A stretch of 64,000 nt of DNA from Furfurilactobacillus milii (GCF_021654115.1 NZ_JAIWJF010000004.1:124001-188000), one strand, 5' to 3'; positions 18,216 through 28,318 are shown, counted from the stretch's first letter. Made by a program: numbers and translations. Notes: a model not told the origin generated them from the letters alone.

Positions 18216-18286
18216 AAAATAATCCCATTAGAAGTCATCAAATGAACGCTTTATGCGTTTTAATGGCTTTCAATGGGATTATTTTT
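18216..18286. terminator. Terminator after zinc-ribbon gene
   Basis: AAAAATAATCCCATT pairs with its complement at 18272-18286, with an inner helix and a T-run. Confidence 0.8.
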
Positions 18287-18367
18287 AGTGCATTCGTGTA
18301 ACCTTTTAATCGCTTCTTTATTTAAATTCCTGTCATCATACCCCTGTCAGCATCATCACCGACACGC

Positions 18368-18892
18368 TCAATACAGCAAATTCCAAAACTCAGATCCACC
18401 ACAAACAATGTAGCGATGCAGCCAGTCTGCAAACGTAAAATTAAAGTATTCGTTACCTCGCTCTCCTGGATAGCTCAAATAATGTTGCCCGGCTTTTAGT
18501 CTGCCGATATTGATGTTAATCATACCGATGTCTGTTAGATGGATAACACCAACACTTTCACCTGCTTCTCCGCCAGCGAACCCTATTTTTTTCATAAGCA
18601 AATAGTTTTCGATGATTTCTTGGCAGCTAAGCACGTGGGCCCATGTTAACGGTCCATATTCGGTTTGCATATTAAAAAGATCCAACCCATTTGTGACTAA
18701 CAAAAAATCAATAAGATCATCTGGTAGGTCAAACTGTTGCAAACTCTGTATATCTTCTTTTGTGGCTCCAGTCCACGTCTTAAAACGACAGGCTATTGGT
18801 GCGCCACCTAAAGTGGGTACTAAATAAGAATCCTTCGTATTATTCGTCAACGCATTAATCGTCTTGATAACGTTTGTCACAGTCTGATCCAT
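18368..18892 (-). CDS. SMI1/KNR4 (SUKH) family immunity-like protein
   Basis: 174 residues. The SUKH pattern is seen in FDLPDDLIDFLLVTNGLDL near residue 75, GVIHLTDIGM near 118 and the ending YFNFTFADWLHRYIVCGGSEFW. SUKH proteins are cytosolic immunity factors for polymorphic toxins delivered by contact. No LXG or other toxin gene is visible nearby, so this is an orphan, possibly protecting against toxins of other strains. GAGGTG precedes ATG 18892. Confidence 0.8.
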   Translation of the reverse strand: MDQTVTNVIKTINALTNNTKDSYLVPTLGGAPIACRFKTWTGATKEDIQSLQQFDLPDDLIDFLLVTNGLDLFNMQTEYGPLTWAHVLSCQEIIENYLLMKKIGFAGGEAGESVGVIHLTDIGMININIGRLKAGQHYLSYPGERGNEYFNFTFADWLHRYIVCGGSEFWNLLY

Positions 18893-18962
18893 TCAAACAC
18901 CTCAAATTTCAATTTGCTAGATTATTGACAATGTTTAACTTACGCAACACGTTGTTGAAAAG

Positions 18963-19196
18963 CTAAAATTGCTCAATGCAAGCATGGCTCTTATGAGTTT
19001 TCTGGTAATCTTTATCATCGTACAATACTATTTTTTGTTGTTTTGCCCTGTTCTCAATGATTTCAGCAATATCTAACCACTCACCCGTCGTTAAATAAGC
19101 ACCATTTACATTATTAATAACCCCCTGGTTAACATCTGGAATTGCTTTCACTGGAATACCAACTAAATTACTAATATCGGCCTTAGTTAACTTCAT
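18963..19196 (-). CDS. Hypothetical small protein
   Basis: 77 residues from ATG 19196 (MKLTKADISNLVGIP). No ribosome site is seen before it or before an earlier in-frame TTG at 19220. A helix-turn-helix-like start (LTKADISNLVGIPVKAI) is possible. I do not recognise the family; it could be a decayed gene. Confidence 0.4.
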   Translation of the reverse strand: MKLTKADISNLVGIPVKAIPDVNQGVINNVNGAYLTTGEWLDIAEIIENRAKQQKIVLYDDKDYQKTHKSHACIEQF

Positions 19197-19442
19197 TATA
19201 TTCAATTTTTCTAGCGCCAAGATTGGTTAGTTGCCAGCCTATACCCTTGGCCGTACCATCGTGAAATGATCCTCTAATTAAATAGAATAAGCGACCATTT
19301 TTTCATCTTGATTTCTCCCAGCTTGAAATCAGATCAAGCTAAATCTTCAATTGCATAGTGAGTTGATTATGCTTGCCGTCATTACACCGAATGCATATAA
19401 AAGCTACCTTTTGCTTATCACACAAGCATCTAAACTCGAACA

Positions 19443-21125
19443 CTACAGCAACTTAATTCTTTTCAATGCTATTTTTACGTTCTTGTCAGCTACAGAGCCT
19501 GTTGCAGCAACGGCCCCGTTTTCTATGACTACAATTTCATCGACGGCATCAAATAGTTTTGCATCAAACTGATGCGTCACGAGTGCCCATCCCATTTGTT
19601 TTATCGCTATCAACACGTCAATTATGTCACGGGATGTTTTCGGGTCTAATCCAGACAATGGTTCATCCAAAAACATAAACGAATATTGCCTAAGCAACAT
19701 TCTGCCAAGCGTTAATCGTCTTCGCTCACCACCGGAAAGATTATTGCCGCCGTTGCTTACCATGGCCGCTAACCCTTCTGAAGAAGCATACTGTTCTAAA
19801 CCAACTTTATTTAAAACAGCAATTAGTGTTGAATCTTCAATACCATCATCGAACATCGACAAATTGTTCCGCAGCGTATCATCAAATACATAACTCTCTT
19901 GCTCTAGAAGACCAACTCTTTGGTAGATAGAAAATGGCTGAAAGTCTTGAATGGGGCAACCGTTTAACCTGATTTTGCCACCCACACTCACATTTGGCGT
20001 AAATAAGGTATTAATCATTGACGACTTGCCACTGCCACTCTTCCCAACAATTAAATAATGTTTGTTGGCAACAAAGGATGCGCTAATGTTCTGTAAAACA
20101 GGCTTTTCGCCATCATAGTAAGTAACGTTGTCGTAACTGAACCGCTCAAATTGCGTTAACTGTTTGGCTTCAGGATTCAATGTTTCCGTTTGAGATAACA
20201 CAGTATCGATTGAAATCGCTGCTTCTTTGCCACCGACAATGTCACCCAGTAGACCTGATGCAGACTGAATCGGCTCTGCAATGAAAATCATCAATTGGGA
20301 AAAAGCAACTAATTGTCCCAATGTCACTTCCCTCTGCATGACAAAATAGATCCCGACGATCCACGTACCAAGATAGAGAATATTATTAAGCAACTGGCTG
20401 ATACTACCAACCTGTTTGCGACGCAATTGATCGCTGTTTTCTGAGTGCAGCAAATGACTATTTTGACTCTGAAAACCTTTATATATTAAAGACTGAATTG
20501 TAAATAGTTGAATGGTTCGAAGACCATTGATGATGTTTCTCAGACTATGTGTGAACATTTCTGAAGACTCTAAAACCTGTCTTTTGTTGTTCTTTAGTAC
20601 ATGTCGTTGAAGTATCGGTACTAGCAGAGCAGGCAAACACAAAACAACAATAATAAGGCTAAAAACAGGTTGAATCGTGATTGATAAAATCATAGCGATA
20701 GCAAACTGGCATAGTTGTTTATATGCATTAACACTGCCCTGTAAGTAATCATCGTGGACGACATTCAATGTATTTGTAAAGTCGTTAAAATACTGGGTTG
20801 AAATTGTCTGCGCGTCTTTGCCTAGTCCAATTGACCGATGTAATAAGGAATCCGCTAACTCAGCTCTTAATTTTGCCATAATTCGGTTTAAAACAAGTTG
20901 TTCGAAATATGAAGACAAAAAATATGTAAAAGCATCCAGAAACATGTAGCCGATCACAATGCCAACCAATACTTGATATGTAAAATGACTGCGACCACTC
21001 ACTGAATCCGTAATGGCCTGTAAAAGATACGAAACAGAAATTTCGACAAGTGACGCGACGGGCAGCAGTATAAGCAAAACTAGACTCATCAGACCTGCTA
21101 ACCGAAAATAACGACGTAATAAAAT
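19443..21125 (-). CDS. ABC exporter, fused membrane and ATPase domains; possible ATT start
   Basis: About 560 residues. Residues 1-310 form a six-segment type I exporter domain; the ATPase has Walker A VGKSGSGKSS near 375, signature LSGGERRRLTLG near 475 and Walker B SFMFLDEPLSGLD near 495. The first ATG in frame (21089) lies inside the first membrane helix with no ribosome site. A strong AAGGGGG at 21134-21140 instead places the start at ATT 21123-21125 followed by Leu-Leu-Arg-Arg-Tyr-Phe, which restores a normal N-terminus. Substrate unknown; peptide or drug export is likely. Confidence 0.85.
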   Translation of the reverse strand: MLLRRYFRLAGLMSLVLLILLPVASLVEISVSYLLQAITDSVSGRSHFTYQVLVGIVIGYMFLDAFTYFLSSYFEQLVLNRIMAKLRAELADSLLHRSIGLGKDAQTISTQYFNDFTNTLNVVHDDYLQGSVNAYKQLCQFAIAMILSITIQPVFSLIIVVLCLPALLVPILQRHVLKNNKRQVLESSEMFTHSLRNIINGLRTIQLFTIQSLIYKGFQSQNSHLLHSENSDQLRRKQVGSISQLLNNILYLGTWIVGIYFVMQREVTLGQLVAFSQLMIFIAEPIQSASGLLGDIVGGKEAAISIDTVLSQTETLNPEAKQLTQFERFSYDNVTYYDGEKPVLQNISASFVANKHYLIVGKSGSGKSSMINTLFTPNVSVGGKIRLNGCPIQDFQPFSIYQRVGLLEQESYVFDDTLRNNLSMFDDGIEDSTLIAVLNKVGLEQYASSEGLAAMVSNGGNNLSGGERRRLTLGRMLLRQYSFMFLDEPLSGLDPKTSRDIIDVLIAIKQMGWALVTHQFDAKLFDAVDEIVVIENGAVAATGSVADKNVKIALKRIKLL

Positions 21126-21340
21126 GGTGTCGTCCCCCTTAAAAAATATTCGTGTTCAAAGCGTTTTATAATAAATCACTAATTATATTTTAACTAAAGT
21201 GAAATTTATCTCAATGTTTTTTTGAGTCGGCATTTATTCTCTTCATCAACAAGAGAAAGGGTTTTTGTTTTAAATTACAGTAATCGTTCAAAAACACGTA
21301 TAATTAAACCTGTAACTCGCAGGATTTAATCGGAGGAAAT

Positions 21341-23527
21341 ATGGCAACCCAACTTGATTCAACTTTACTCAAACAGGTGGCCGATGCCTTACCAGACATT
21401 CGGTCACAGCAGATTACTGCCACGCTTAACCTATTGAATGATGGCAACACAATTCCGTTTGTCTCACGGTACCGGAAGGAAATGACCGGCAGTCTTGACG
21501 AAGTGCAGATTCGCACCGTTCAAGATACTTGGAACCATTTCGAAAAACTGGCTAACCGGAAAACGGAAGTCATCAATAGTATCACTGAACAAAAAGCCCT
21601 GACACCGAAGTTGCAGCAACAAATCACCGCTGCAACAACAGTTCAGGAAGTTGAAGATCTGTATCTACCCTACAAACAAAAACGACGCACAAAGGCTACT
21701 ATGGCTAAAGAAGCCGGTTTAATGCCGTTTGCCAAATGGCTACTCGGTTTTCATAAAGAATCTGTTGAAACGGAAGCAGCTAAATATATCAACCCAGATA
21801 AGGATCTCCCTGATATTGAAGCCGTTCTTGCTGGGGTTCACGAAATCCTGGCGGAAGCCTTTAGTGAAGAAGCCTCATTCCGTGAATTTATCCGTGACTA
21901 TACGCGTAGTCATGCCAAACTAACGACGACGGTTAAGTCAAAGGGAAAAGAAGCCGATGAAGACGGTGTTTACCAACAATATTACGAATTCGAACAACCC
22001 TTCACGAAGATGGCAGCGTACCAAACTTTAGCCATTAATCGCGGTGAAAAAGCTGGCGTGTTGCGTGTGAGTCTCGATGTTGATACTGACGCCATCATGA
22101 ACTTCTTCCACTTTCGGACTGTCGGCCATCGACAGGGTCCGGCAGTTGCAGTGATTGAAGATGCTTACGCAGATACTTACAAACGGTTTATTGGCCCAGC
22201 TATCGAACGTGAACTACGTAATGAATTGACTGATGCGGCTAACGAACACGCCATTAAAGTATTTGGGACTAATCTGTATCACTTGCTGATGCAAGCACCG
22301 ATGAAAGGTAAGATTGTGCTCGGCTTCGACCCTGCCTACCGAACTGGCTGTAAGCTCGCTGTAATGGACGCTAATGGCAAGTATCTCGATAAACTTGTCA
22401 TCTATCCACATAAGCCTGCTCCTGCTAATAAACGTGCAGCCGCCGCTGGCGAGTTCCATGATTTTCTTGAGAAGTATCAAGTAGAAATGATTGCCATTGG
22501 TAACGGTACGGCCTCACGTGAATCAGAAATCTTTGTCAGCGATGTGTTAAAAGGCATCAACCGCGATGTCGAATACGTCATCGTCAACGAAGCAGGTGCT
22601 TCCGTTTATTCTGCCAGTCAAGCTGCTCGTGACGAATTTCCCGACTTATACGTTGAACAGCGTAGTGCCATCAGCATTGGCCGTCGTTTGCAAGATCCGT
22701 TGGCTGAACTGGTTAAAATTGACCCTCAAAGTGTTGGTGTTGGTCAGTATCAACACGATGTTCCTAACAAAGAACTGTCTGCTCAACTTGACACTGTTGT
22801 CGAAACGGCCGTTAACCAAGTCGGCGTTAACCTCAATACCGCCAGTTCAGAATTACTGGAACACATTTCTGGGCTGAACAAAACGATTGCCAACAACGTG
22901 GTCGCCTACCGTAATGAAAATGGCCGCTACACGGACCGTCGTCAGTTGAAGAAGGTGCCCCGTCTTGGACCTAAAGCATACGAACAGGCCGTTGGTTTCC
23001 TGCGCATCATCGGTGGTAAGAATCCTCTGGATAACACAGACGTCCATCCGGAAAGTTACCCTGTCGCTAACGAGATCCTGACACTGACCAATACAGATGT
23101 TGATAGCCTGGGCTCCGATGAATTCAAACAGGCCACCGCTAAGCTCGACAAACATGCCATTGCCGCAGAAACCGGTGCTGGTCTAGAAACAGTCACCGAT
23201 ATTCTCGACAGTTTGGCTAAGCCAGGTCGTGACCTACGTGACGATATGCCTGCCCCACTGTTACGTCATGACGTGCTGACCATCGAAGACTTGAAACCCG
23301 GTATGGAACTTCAAGGTACCGTCCGCAACGTCATTGACTTCGGCGCGTTTGTCGATGTTGGTGTGAAGCACGACGGCCTCGTCCACATTTCCAAACTGAC
23401 GAAGCGATTCGTCAAGAACCCTGCTGAAATCGTCTCCGTCGGTGATATCGTCACCGTCTGGGTCGACTCTGTTGATTTGAATCGGCAACGAATTCAGTTA
23501 ACGATGCTGAAGCCAAATGAAGAATAG
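21341..23527 (+). CDS. tex: Tex, transcription accessory / RNA-binding protein
   Basis: 728 residues, normal for Tex. Domains in order: N-terminal helical core, YqgF-like RNase fold (GFDPAYRTGCKLAVMD near 330), helix-hairpin-helix pair (LNTASSELLEHISGLNK near 500) and a C-terminal S1 domain (GMELQGTVRNVIDFGAFVDVG near 650). It acts in the cytoplasm on transcription and ribosome-linked RNA processes. GGAGGAA precedes ATG 21341. Monocistronic. Confidence 0.95.
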   Translation: MATQLDSTLLKQVADALPDIRSQQITATLNLLNDGNTIPFVSRYRKEMTGSLDEVQIRTVQDTWNHFEKLANRKTEVINSITEQKALTPKLQQQITAATTVQEVEDLYLPYKQKRRTKATMAKEAGLMPFAKWLLGFHKESVETEAAKYINPDKDLPDIEAVLAGVHEILAEAFSEEASFREFIRDYTRSHAKLTTTVKSKGKEADEDGVYQQYYEFEQPFTKMAAYQTLAINRGEKAGVLRVSLDVDTDAIMNFFHFRTVGHRQGPAVAVIEDAYADTYKRFIGPAIERELRNELTDAANEHAIKVFGTNLYHLLMQAPMKGKIVLGFDPAYRTGCKLAVMDANGKYLDKLVIYPHKPAPANKRAAAAGEFHDFLEKYQVEMIAIGNGTASRESEIFVSDVLKGINRDVEYVIVNEAGASVYSASQAARDEFPDLYVEQRSAISIGRRLQDPLAELVKIDPQSVGVGQYQHDVPNKELSAQLDTVVETAVNQVGVNLNTASSELLEHISGLNKTIANNVVAYRNENGRYTDRRQLKKVPRLGPKAYEQAVGFLRIIGGKNPLDNTDVHPESYPVANEILTLTNTDVDSLGSDEFKQATAKLDKHAIAAETGAGLETVTDILDSLAKPGRDLRDDMPAPLLRHDVLTIEDLKPGMELQGTVRNVIDFGAFVDVGVKHDGLVHISKLTKRFVKNPAEIVSVGDIVTVWVDSVDLNRQRIQLTMLKPNEE

Positions 23528-23534
23528 AAGCTAG

Positions 23535-23579
23535 AAAGGACCATCAACAGGCTCAGAAAAGCTGTTGATGGTCCCTTTT
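23535..23579 (+). terminator. Terminator after tex
   Basis: Perfect stem GGACCATCAACAG / CTGTTGATGGTCC with AAA and CCTTTT flanks. Confidence 0.88.
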
Positions 23580-23621
23580 ACGTTAAATGGAGTAATTACT
23601 CAGACAGACATCGGCTTTTTG

Positions 23622-24779
23622 TTACGCCAATGCTCGCCGATTGGCTAGATAAACCAGTACAATCAATGGCAGCGTCAACACCATAACCGGATAGAGCCAT
23701 TTCCACGGCAAAAAAGCCGTGATTAATCCCGCTAGCATCGGTCCGCCTGACATACCTAGATCCACCCCGATATAAAATGTACTATTCGCTAATCCGCGAT
23801 CCGAGGCCGGCACCAGCGTCAACGCTTTGGCCTGACAAATTGAAAACATCAGACCATATCCACCAGCGAATCCAAATGCCCCAAGAAACAACATAAATAA
23901 ATTATTTAAATCGGTCAGTCCGATTAATCCCAGCAAATTCAGTCCTAAACACAGCCAAATAAACCTTTTAAACGGCACATGGTCAAATGCATCACGCAAC
24001 ACCATTCGCATAACTAACAAAATAACGGCGTATGTAGGAAAGAAAAGTCCGGCTGGTACCGCAAAATGGCGATGGGCAATGTAGCTCACAATGTAAGTTT
24101 CTGTTGCGAAGTACGGCAATGAAAACAACATTAGAATTACCATCACGGGTACAGCTTTAGGTTGAACGAACTGCATTTTCTTCTTAGTTGGCGTGGTCGT
24201 TTGCTTCGTTGGGCTTGGAAGACCTCGATTGCCTACAAACTGAATGACGAACAACATTAAAAAGCTAAACATTGATGCCAACCAGAAAACACTTTGGTAA
24301 CTATAGTGTTGATATAAATAAACACTAATCGCGGGTCCAATGGCCATCCCCAAGGCGCTAGCTAATCCATAAATACCCATTCCAGAACCAATCCGGTCCG
24401 CCGGCAGTAGGTCCGCCATCCAAGTGGCCATGCATACCGAACATAATGTATAGCCAAGACCATTAATCACTCGAAAAACCATGATCAACGCCACATTAGT
24501 AGTAAACGTATAGCCTAAACTCGCCAATAAAATGAAGACGCCACCAGCTAAGGTTAAGTAATACTTAGAAACACGATCAGTTAAATTGCCCGCTAGTGGC
24601 CGTAATACTAGTGCCGTTAGGTTCATTGCCCCGGCAATCACGCCAGCCAAAATACTGTTAGCCCCAACATTGGATGCAAAGCCAGCAATAATCGGGTTAA
24701 TCAACATTGGACTCATTAAATAAAAAAAGCTAGCCGCTAAAACTAATTTCACATCTTTTGTATATAGACGCGTTTTCAC
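23622..24779 (-). CDS. MFS transporter
   Basis: 385 residues, twelve membrane segments. The loop between segments 2 and 3 reads LRPLAGNLTDRVSK, the MFS motif A variant, and the YnfM/YfcJ-like group is suggested. It starts at GTG 24779 behind AAAGGGAATG, six bases after the MarR gene, so MarR probably controls it. Likely a drug or metabolite exporter. Confidence 0.85.
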   Translation of the reverse strand: MKTRLYTKDVKLVLAASFFYLMSPMLINPIIAGFASNVGANSILAGVIAGAMNLTALVLRPLAGNLTDRVSKYYLTLAGGVFILLASLGYTFTTNVALIMVFRVINGLGYTLCSVCMATWMADLLPADRIGSGMGIYGLASALGMAIGPAISVYLYQHYSYQSVFWLASMFSFLMLFVIQFVGNRGLPSPTKQTTTPTKKKMQFVQPKAVPVMVILMLFSLPYFATETYIVSYIAHRHFAVPAGLFFPTYAVILLVMRMVLRDAFDHVPFKRFIWLCLGLNLLGLIGLTDLNNLFMLFLGAFGFAGGYGLMFSICQAKALTLVPASDRGLANSTFYIGVDLGMSGGPMLAGLITAFLPWKWLYPVMVLTLPLIVLVYLANRRALA

Positions 24780-24785
24780 GCTAAA

Positions 24786-25211
24786 TCATTCCCTTTCCAA
24801 ATTGGCATTAGCTCGACGCGCTAATGTTAAAAAACATTGTCGTTCTTCCGGTGTAAACCCAGTAAATAGTTCCTCACTTGTTTGCCACCCATGTTTATCT
24901 AACTGAGCATATTTAGATGCTCCAAGTGGCGTTACCTGCACTAGTTTTGATCGACCATCATTAGGATTGGGTACCAAAGTGACAATTCCCAAGGTCACCA
25001 TATGTTTCACGATCACCCGTGCAGTTTGATGCGTAATTCCTTGATAATCTTTGAACATTGCGATTGTCTGATTAGGATTTTCTACAAAATACTTCAACGC
25101 ATCACCTTGACCCAGAGTTAAATTCAAATCCTGGATATGTAAATTTCGACGTTGTTTAATTCGCCGGGCCAACTGTAACAGTTGCCGTGAAATCATTTCA
25201 TCTTCATTCAT
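24786..25211 (-). CDS. MarR-family regulator
   Basis: 141 residues with a winged helix (FKDYQGITHQTARVIVKHMVTLGIVTLVPNPNDGRSK). The DGR of the wing is present. GAGGTGA precedes ATG 25211. First gene of the marR-MFS operon; it most likely represses its own promoter, which carries a matching palindrome. Confidence 0.88.
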   Translation of the reverse strand: MNEDEMISRQLLQLARRIKQRRNLHIQDLNLTLGQGDALKYFVENPNQTIAMFKDYQGITHQTARVIVKHMVTLGIVTLVPNPNDGRSKLVQVTPLGASKYAQLDKHGWQTSEELFTGFTPEERQCFLTLARRANANLERE

Positions 25212-25230
25212 AAGATCACCTCATGAAGGA

Positions 25231-25259
25231 ATTGTACAGCATACTGTATATTTTCGTAA
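25231..25259 (-). promoter_or_regulatory. marR promoter with palindromic operator
   Basis: On the minus strand a TACAAT (25236-25231) with a weak -35 TTACGA (25259-25254) 17 bases upstream. The palindrome TACAG-N4-CTGTA (25235-25248) covers the -10 region, so binding would block polymerase. Confidence 0.55.
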
Positions 25260-25380
25260 GCACTAATTTATTTTCAAAAAAATTAACTAAGATCATTTTT
25301 CGCCAACAATTACTAATACTGTGAAAAAACGTCATTGGCTTCTCAAAGTGGTCAAAAACATACTATGCTTCACCTATAAA

Positions 25381-25430
25381 ACAAATAGGACTGCCAATGC
25401 TCAAAACGAGCTTCTGGCAGTCCTATTTGT
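25381..25430 (-). terminator. Terminator of ABC operon
   Basis: 15-bp stem CAAATAGGACTGCCA and its complement, directly after the permease stop codon. Confidence 0.85.
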
Positions 25431-25432
25431 TC

Positions 25433-26920
25433 CTACCTAATAAAACGTACTCGCGACTCACTTAACATCGCTAGCACAGCGATGACACACAACATTGCGT
25501 AAATCATCGTGGCAAATAACCATTCGCCACCGTTTAATGGTAATACAGGTGCACCGTTTAAATAAAAATAGAAAAAGGCAATCATCACCATCTGAATGGC
25601 ACGGGAACTACTTGTCACCAGACCCAGCGTCTGAGCAACTAAAGCCAGTTGAATCCCCCAAATAATTAGTAAGAATGCTGAGTTTGCCGACAACTTGGTC
25701 AAAATAGGCAAGATTAAAACAACTGCTAATATCACACCGGCAAGACCTTCTTGAAATAGGGCCTTCGATTTTCCGTTTGGAATCGTGCGTAAGAGACTGT
25801 TAACACCGGTTTGCTGTCCTAGAACGCCTAACTGCGAAAACAGTGGTACAGCCATCAAAAATAATAGCGGTAAATTTCGTTGAGTTGCCTGCATAGCATC
25901 GCCACTCCAGCTCAGTAACCAGACAATTAAGATCATTGCCAACCAACTACTGTGTGTTGTACCAGTTAGCAACCGAAATTGAGTATAACCCGGCAACTTC
26001 ATCAGTGCCGTAAATCGATTCTGTAAGCGATTAAAACGTAGCAGTTTTGTTCTCTGTTGTGGTCGTCGTTCAATCAACATGCTGGCCAATAGAACCAACA
26101 ACAAGCTAGCACCGACAAGTATCGCCATATTCAAAACGTCCGTACCCGTTAGTTGAATCGTTGGAAATGTTAAATTAACCTTACCCGTATATTTAGCCGT
26201 GGAACTTCCAATCACACGTAGCAATGTTAGTGATTGGCCCGAGGTTTGGGCAATTGCAGTCTTAATATTGCTGACTAAATACTGACTCCCAGACAAATTG
26301 AAGATTCGTTGAAGATGACTTGGTGTTCCCTGATAACTAGTTCCTGAAGCATAGATCACGGCGATAAGCACTAATAATCCCGTTGTGCCAAACCAGCCTT
26401 TCAGTCCTGGCAGTGTTTCAGTTAATAACGTCAATGCTGCCACGAAACACAGGCCTGGAATAATGATCACAAATGGCATCAAAAATTGCCTAATATTAAC
26501 TGCTGCAAAGCCATACTTCAACCCAGAGCCCAATAGCGTAAAACTCATAACCGTCAGTAAAAAAATCAGTAAAAACGCTAAATTACTCACGAATTTTCCA
26601 AAAATATATTTTACTCGGTTGCCTCTCGTTGTCATCATCAGTGTCATGACACCATTTATCCTGTCGAGAGCAATCGTATCTCTGAGAAAAGCAACACCAA
26701 TCAATGGCAAGAAGAACCCCATGATGAAACTCACACTGACAGGTATCCACGTCGCATTATTTGCTTGCGCATATGTATTGGGATTGATAATAAGTGGTCG
26801 CATCGCCCCTGAGCTCTTCGGAAACATGAAAACAACAGAAAAAGCGAGTGCAACACAAATTCCCCAAAATGACGCATGACGGCTTTTCTCGTGGAATGTT
26901 GCCATAATGATTGCACTCAT
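25433..26920 (-). CDS. ABC-2 type permease
   Basis: 495 residues with at least ten hydrophobic segments. The start overlaps the ATPase stop by four bases (ATGA), with GGGGTGAT upstream. It resembles large ABC-2 subunits of lantibiotic or drug export systems; the substrate is unknown. The translational coupling shows it is the partner of the ATPase upstream. Confidence 0.82.
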   Translation of the reverse strand: MSAIIMATFHEKSRHASFWGICVALAFSVVFMFPKSSGAMRPLIINPNTYAQANNATWIPVSVSFIMGFFLPLIGVAFLRDTIALDRINGVMTLMMTTRGNRVKYIFGKFVSNLAFLLIFLLTVMSFTLLGSGLKYGFAAVNIRQFLMPFVIIIPGLCFVAALTLLTETLPGLKGWFGTTGLLVLIAVIYASGTSYQGTPSHLQRIFNLSGSQYLVSNIKTAIAQTSGQSLTLLRVIGSSTAKYTGKVNLTFPTIQLTGTDVLNMAILVGASLLLVLLASMLIERRPQQRTKLLRFNRLQNRFTALMKLPGYTQFRLLTGTTHSSWLAMILIVWLLSWSGDAMQATQRNLPLLFLMAVPLFSQLGVLGQQTGVNSLLRTIPNGKSKALFQEGLAGVILAVVLILPILTKLSANSAFLLIIWGIQLALVAQTLGLVTSSSRAIQMVMIAFFYFYLNGAPVLPLNGGEWLFATMIYAMLCVIAVLAMLSESRVRFIR

Positions 26921-27789
26921 AGTGGTATCACCCCGTTCAATGCACCTATGTATGCCTCTTCTAGAGTTGGAACAACTAAATGAGCGTCTGACTGGCCAAC
27001 TTGGGCAGCGATTTGTCTGACGTTAATGCCGTCAATTCCTTGAACTAAAGAAACTAGCGAAGCTTCATCATTTGAAACCTGCCCACGCTCAGACATTGGG
27101 TATTCCCAAACGTATCCGTCACTCCGCCTCAACAATTCGTTAGGTGAGCCATGATACATAAAATGCCCCTGATTTAAAATGAGCAGATCGTCAGCAATTG
27201 CTTCAATATCTGAGACGATATGGGTCGAAATAATAACCAATCGTTCCCTTGCCAGTTCAGCCAATAAATTTCTTAAGGCCACACGTTCTTCGGGATCTAA
27301 TCCAGTCGAAGGTTCATCAGCTATAATAACCAGCGGATCATTCAGCAATGTTGCAGCAATTCCAATTCGTTGCTGCATGCCACCTGAAAAATCTTTCAAT
27401 TGTTTATTGCCAGTGTTTTCAAGATTCACTTTTTCCAATAACGCGTGAATTTGTGTCTGAACATCCCTATGTGACATTCCTTTAATATTCGCAATATATG
27501 CCAAGTATTCATCGGCCGTTAAATTGGGATAAAACGGGACTTGCTGAGGTAAATAACCTAGTACTTGTCGCATCCGTCCCGGCTTGCGAACAATGCTCTG
27601 CCCGTCAAATCGAACATCCCCGCTTGTCGGTTTGACTAACGTCGTCAATATTTTTATAAGTGTCGACTTTCCGGCACCATTTGGTCCCAACAAACCAATG
27701 AGACCACCTGACTTAAGCGTTGCATTCAATTCAGAAAATATTTGTATCTGACCAAATTTCATCCCTAAATTGTCTAATTGAATTTCCAC
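26917..27789 (-). CDS. ABC transporter ATP-binding subunit
   Basis: Walker A LLGPNGAGKSTLIKI near residue 38, signature FSGGMQQRIG near 138, Walker B LVIIADEPSTGLDP near 155. The ATG at 27795 directly abuts GGGGG; GTG two codons later (27789) has six-base spacing and is the better start, giving 290 residues. It forms an exporter with the overlapping permease gene. Confidence 0.88.
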   Translation of the reverse strand: MEIQLDNLGMKFGQIQIFSELNATLKSGGLIGLLGPNGAGKSTLIKILTTLVKPTSGDVRFDGQSIVRKPGRMRQVLGYLPQQVPFYPNLTADEYLAYIANIKGMSHRDVQTQIHALLEKVNLENTGNKQLKDFSGGMQQRIGIAATLLNDPLVIIADEPSTGLDPEERVALRNLLAELARERLVIISTHIVSDIEAIADDLLILNQGHFMYHGSPNELLRRSDGYVWEYPMSERGQVSNDEASLVSLVQGIDGINVRQIAAQVGQSDAHLVVPTLEEAYIGALNGVIPL

Positions 27790-27815
27790 TTGCATCCCCC
27801 TAGATATGAAAACAG

Positions 27816-27836
27816 CCTAGAATTGCAGATTCTAGG
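27816..27836 (-). promoter_or_regulatory. Hairpin in the leader of the ABC operon
   Basis: CCTAGAAT / ATTCTAGG with a 5-base loop, followed on the minus strand by CTGTTTTC, about 27 bases before the ATPase start. It could be a weak attenuator or an mRNA-stabilising hairpin. Confidence 0.45.
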
Positions 27837-27919
27837 TTGTCTATTATCACTTATATAACATGTTTCACTAATAGTACATCAAGCATACCATTGACCCCGT
27901 TTGAAAATAAATCAGAAAT

Positions 27920-28318
27920 TTAGTCATTTGCAAGTTCTCTGCGCAACCCTTCGGTCAGCACATGCGATAACACAATGTGCCGTTCTCGGGCTTCATCGCG
28001 TAAACCTTCAGGAATTGTCACAGTCACCTTCACCTTTTTGGTTTGTTGCTCCCGACTACGATATTCATTGAGATCCAATGGCACAATTACTAGTTGGTCG
28101 CCTGGAATGAGTGGAATTTCAGCGACATCAGTTGGTTCTGGATAATGTTTTTCAGAAAACAAATAGCCGCCAATAACGTCTTGGGCACTGTGAAACGCTG
28201 TCATCATATCGTCGCCATACGTCACTGCGCCTTTTAAATCCGGCACTTTAACGGTGAAAGCGCCGTCCTCTTGATGGTGAAAAATAGCGGGATAAAACAC
28301 TTCATCCTTAGACATCAT
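27920..28318 (-). CDS. hicB: HicB-family antitoxin
   Basis: 132 residues. N-terminal HicB fold (YPAIFHHQEDGAFTVKVPDLKGAVTYGD) with a C-terminal ribbon-helix-helix-like part (KVTVTIPEGLRDEARERHIVLSHVLTEGL). HicB binds and neutralises HicA, an mRNA-cutting toxin, and represses the operon. AAAGGAGG precedes ATG 28318, whose A is shared with the hicA stop (TAATG). Since hicA is broken, this antitoxin is orphaned. Confidence 0.85.
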   Translation of the reverse strand: MMSKDEVFYPAIFHHQEDGAFTVKVPDLKGAVTYGDDMMTAFHSAQDVIGGYLFSEKHYPEPTDVAEIPLIPGDQLVIVPLDLNEYRSREQQTKKVKVTVTIPEGLRDEARERHIVLSHVLTEGLRRELAND

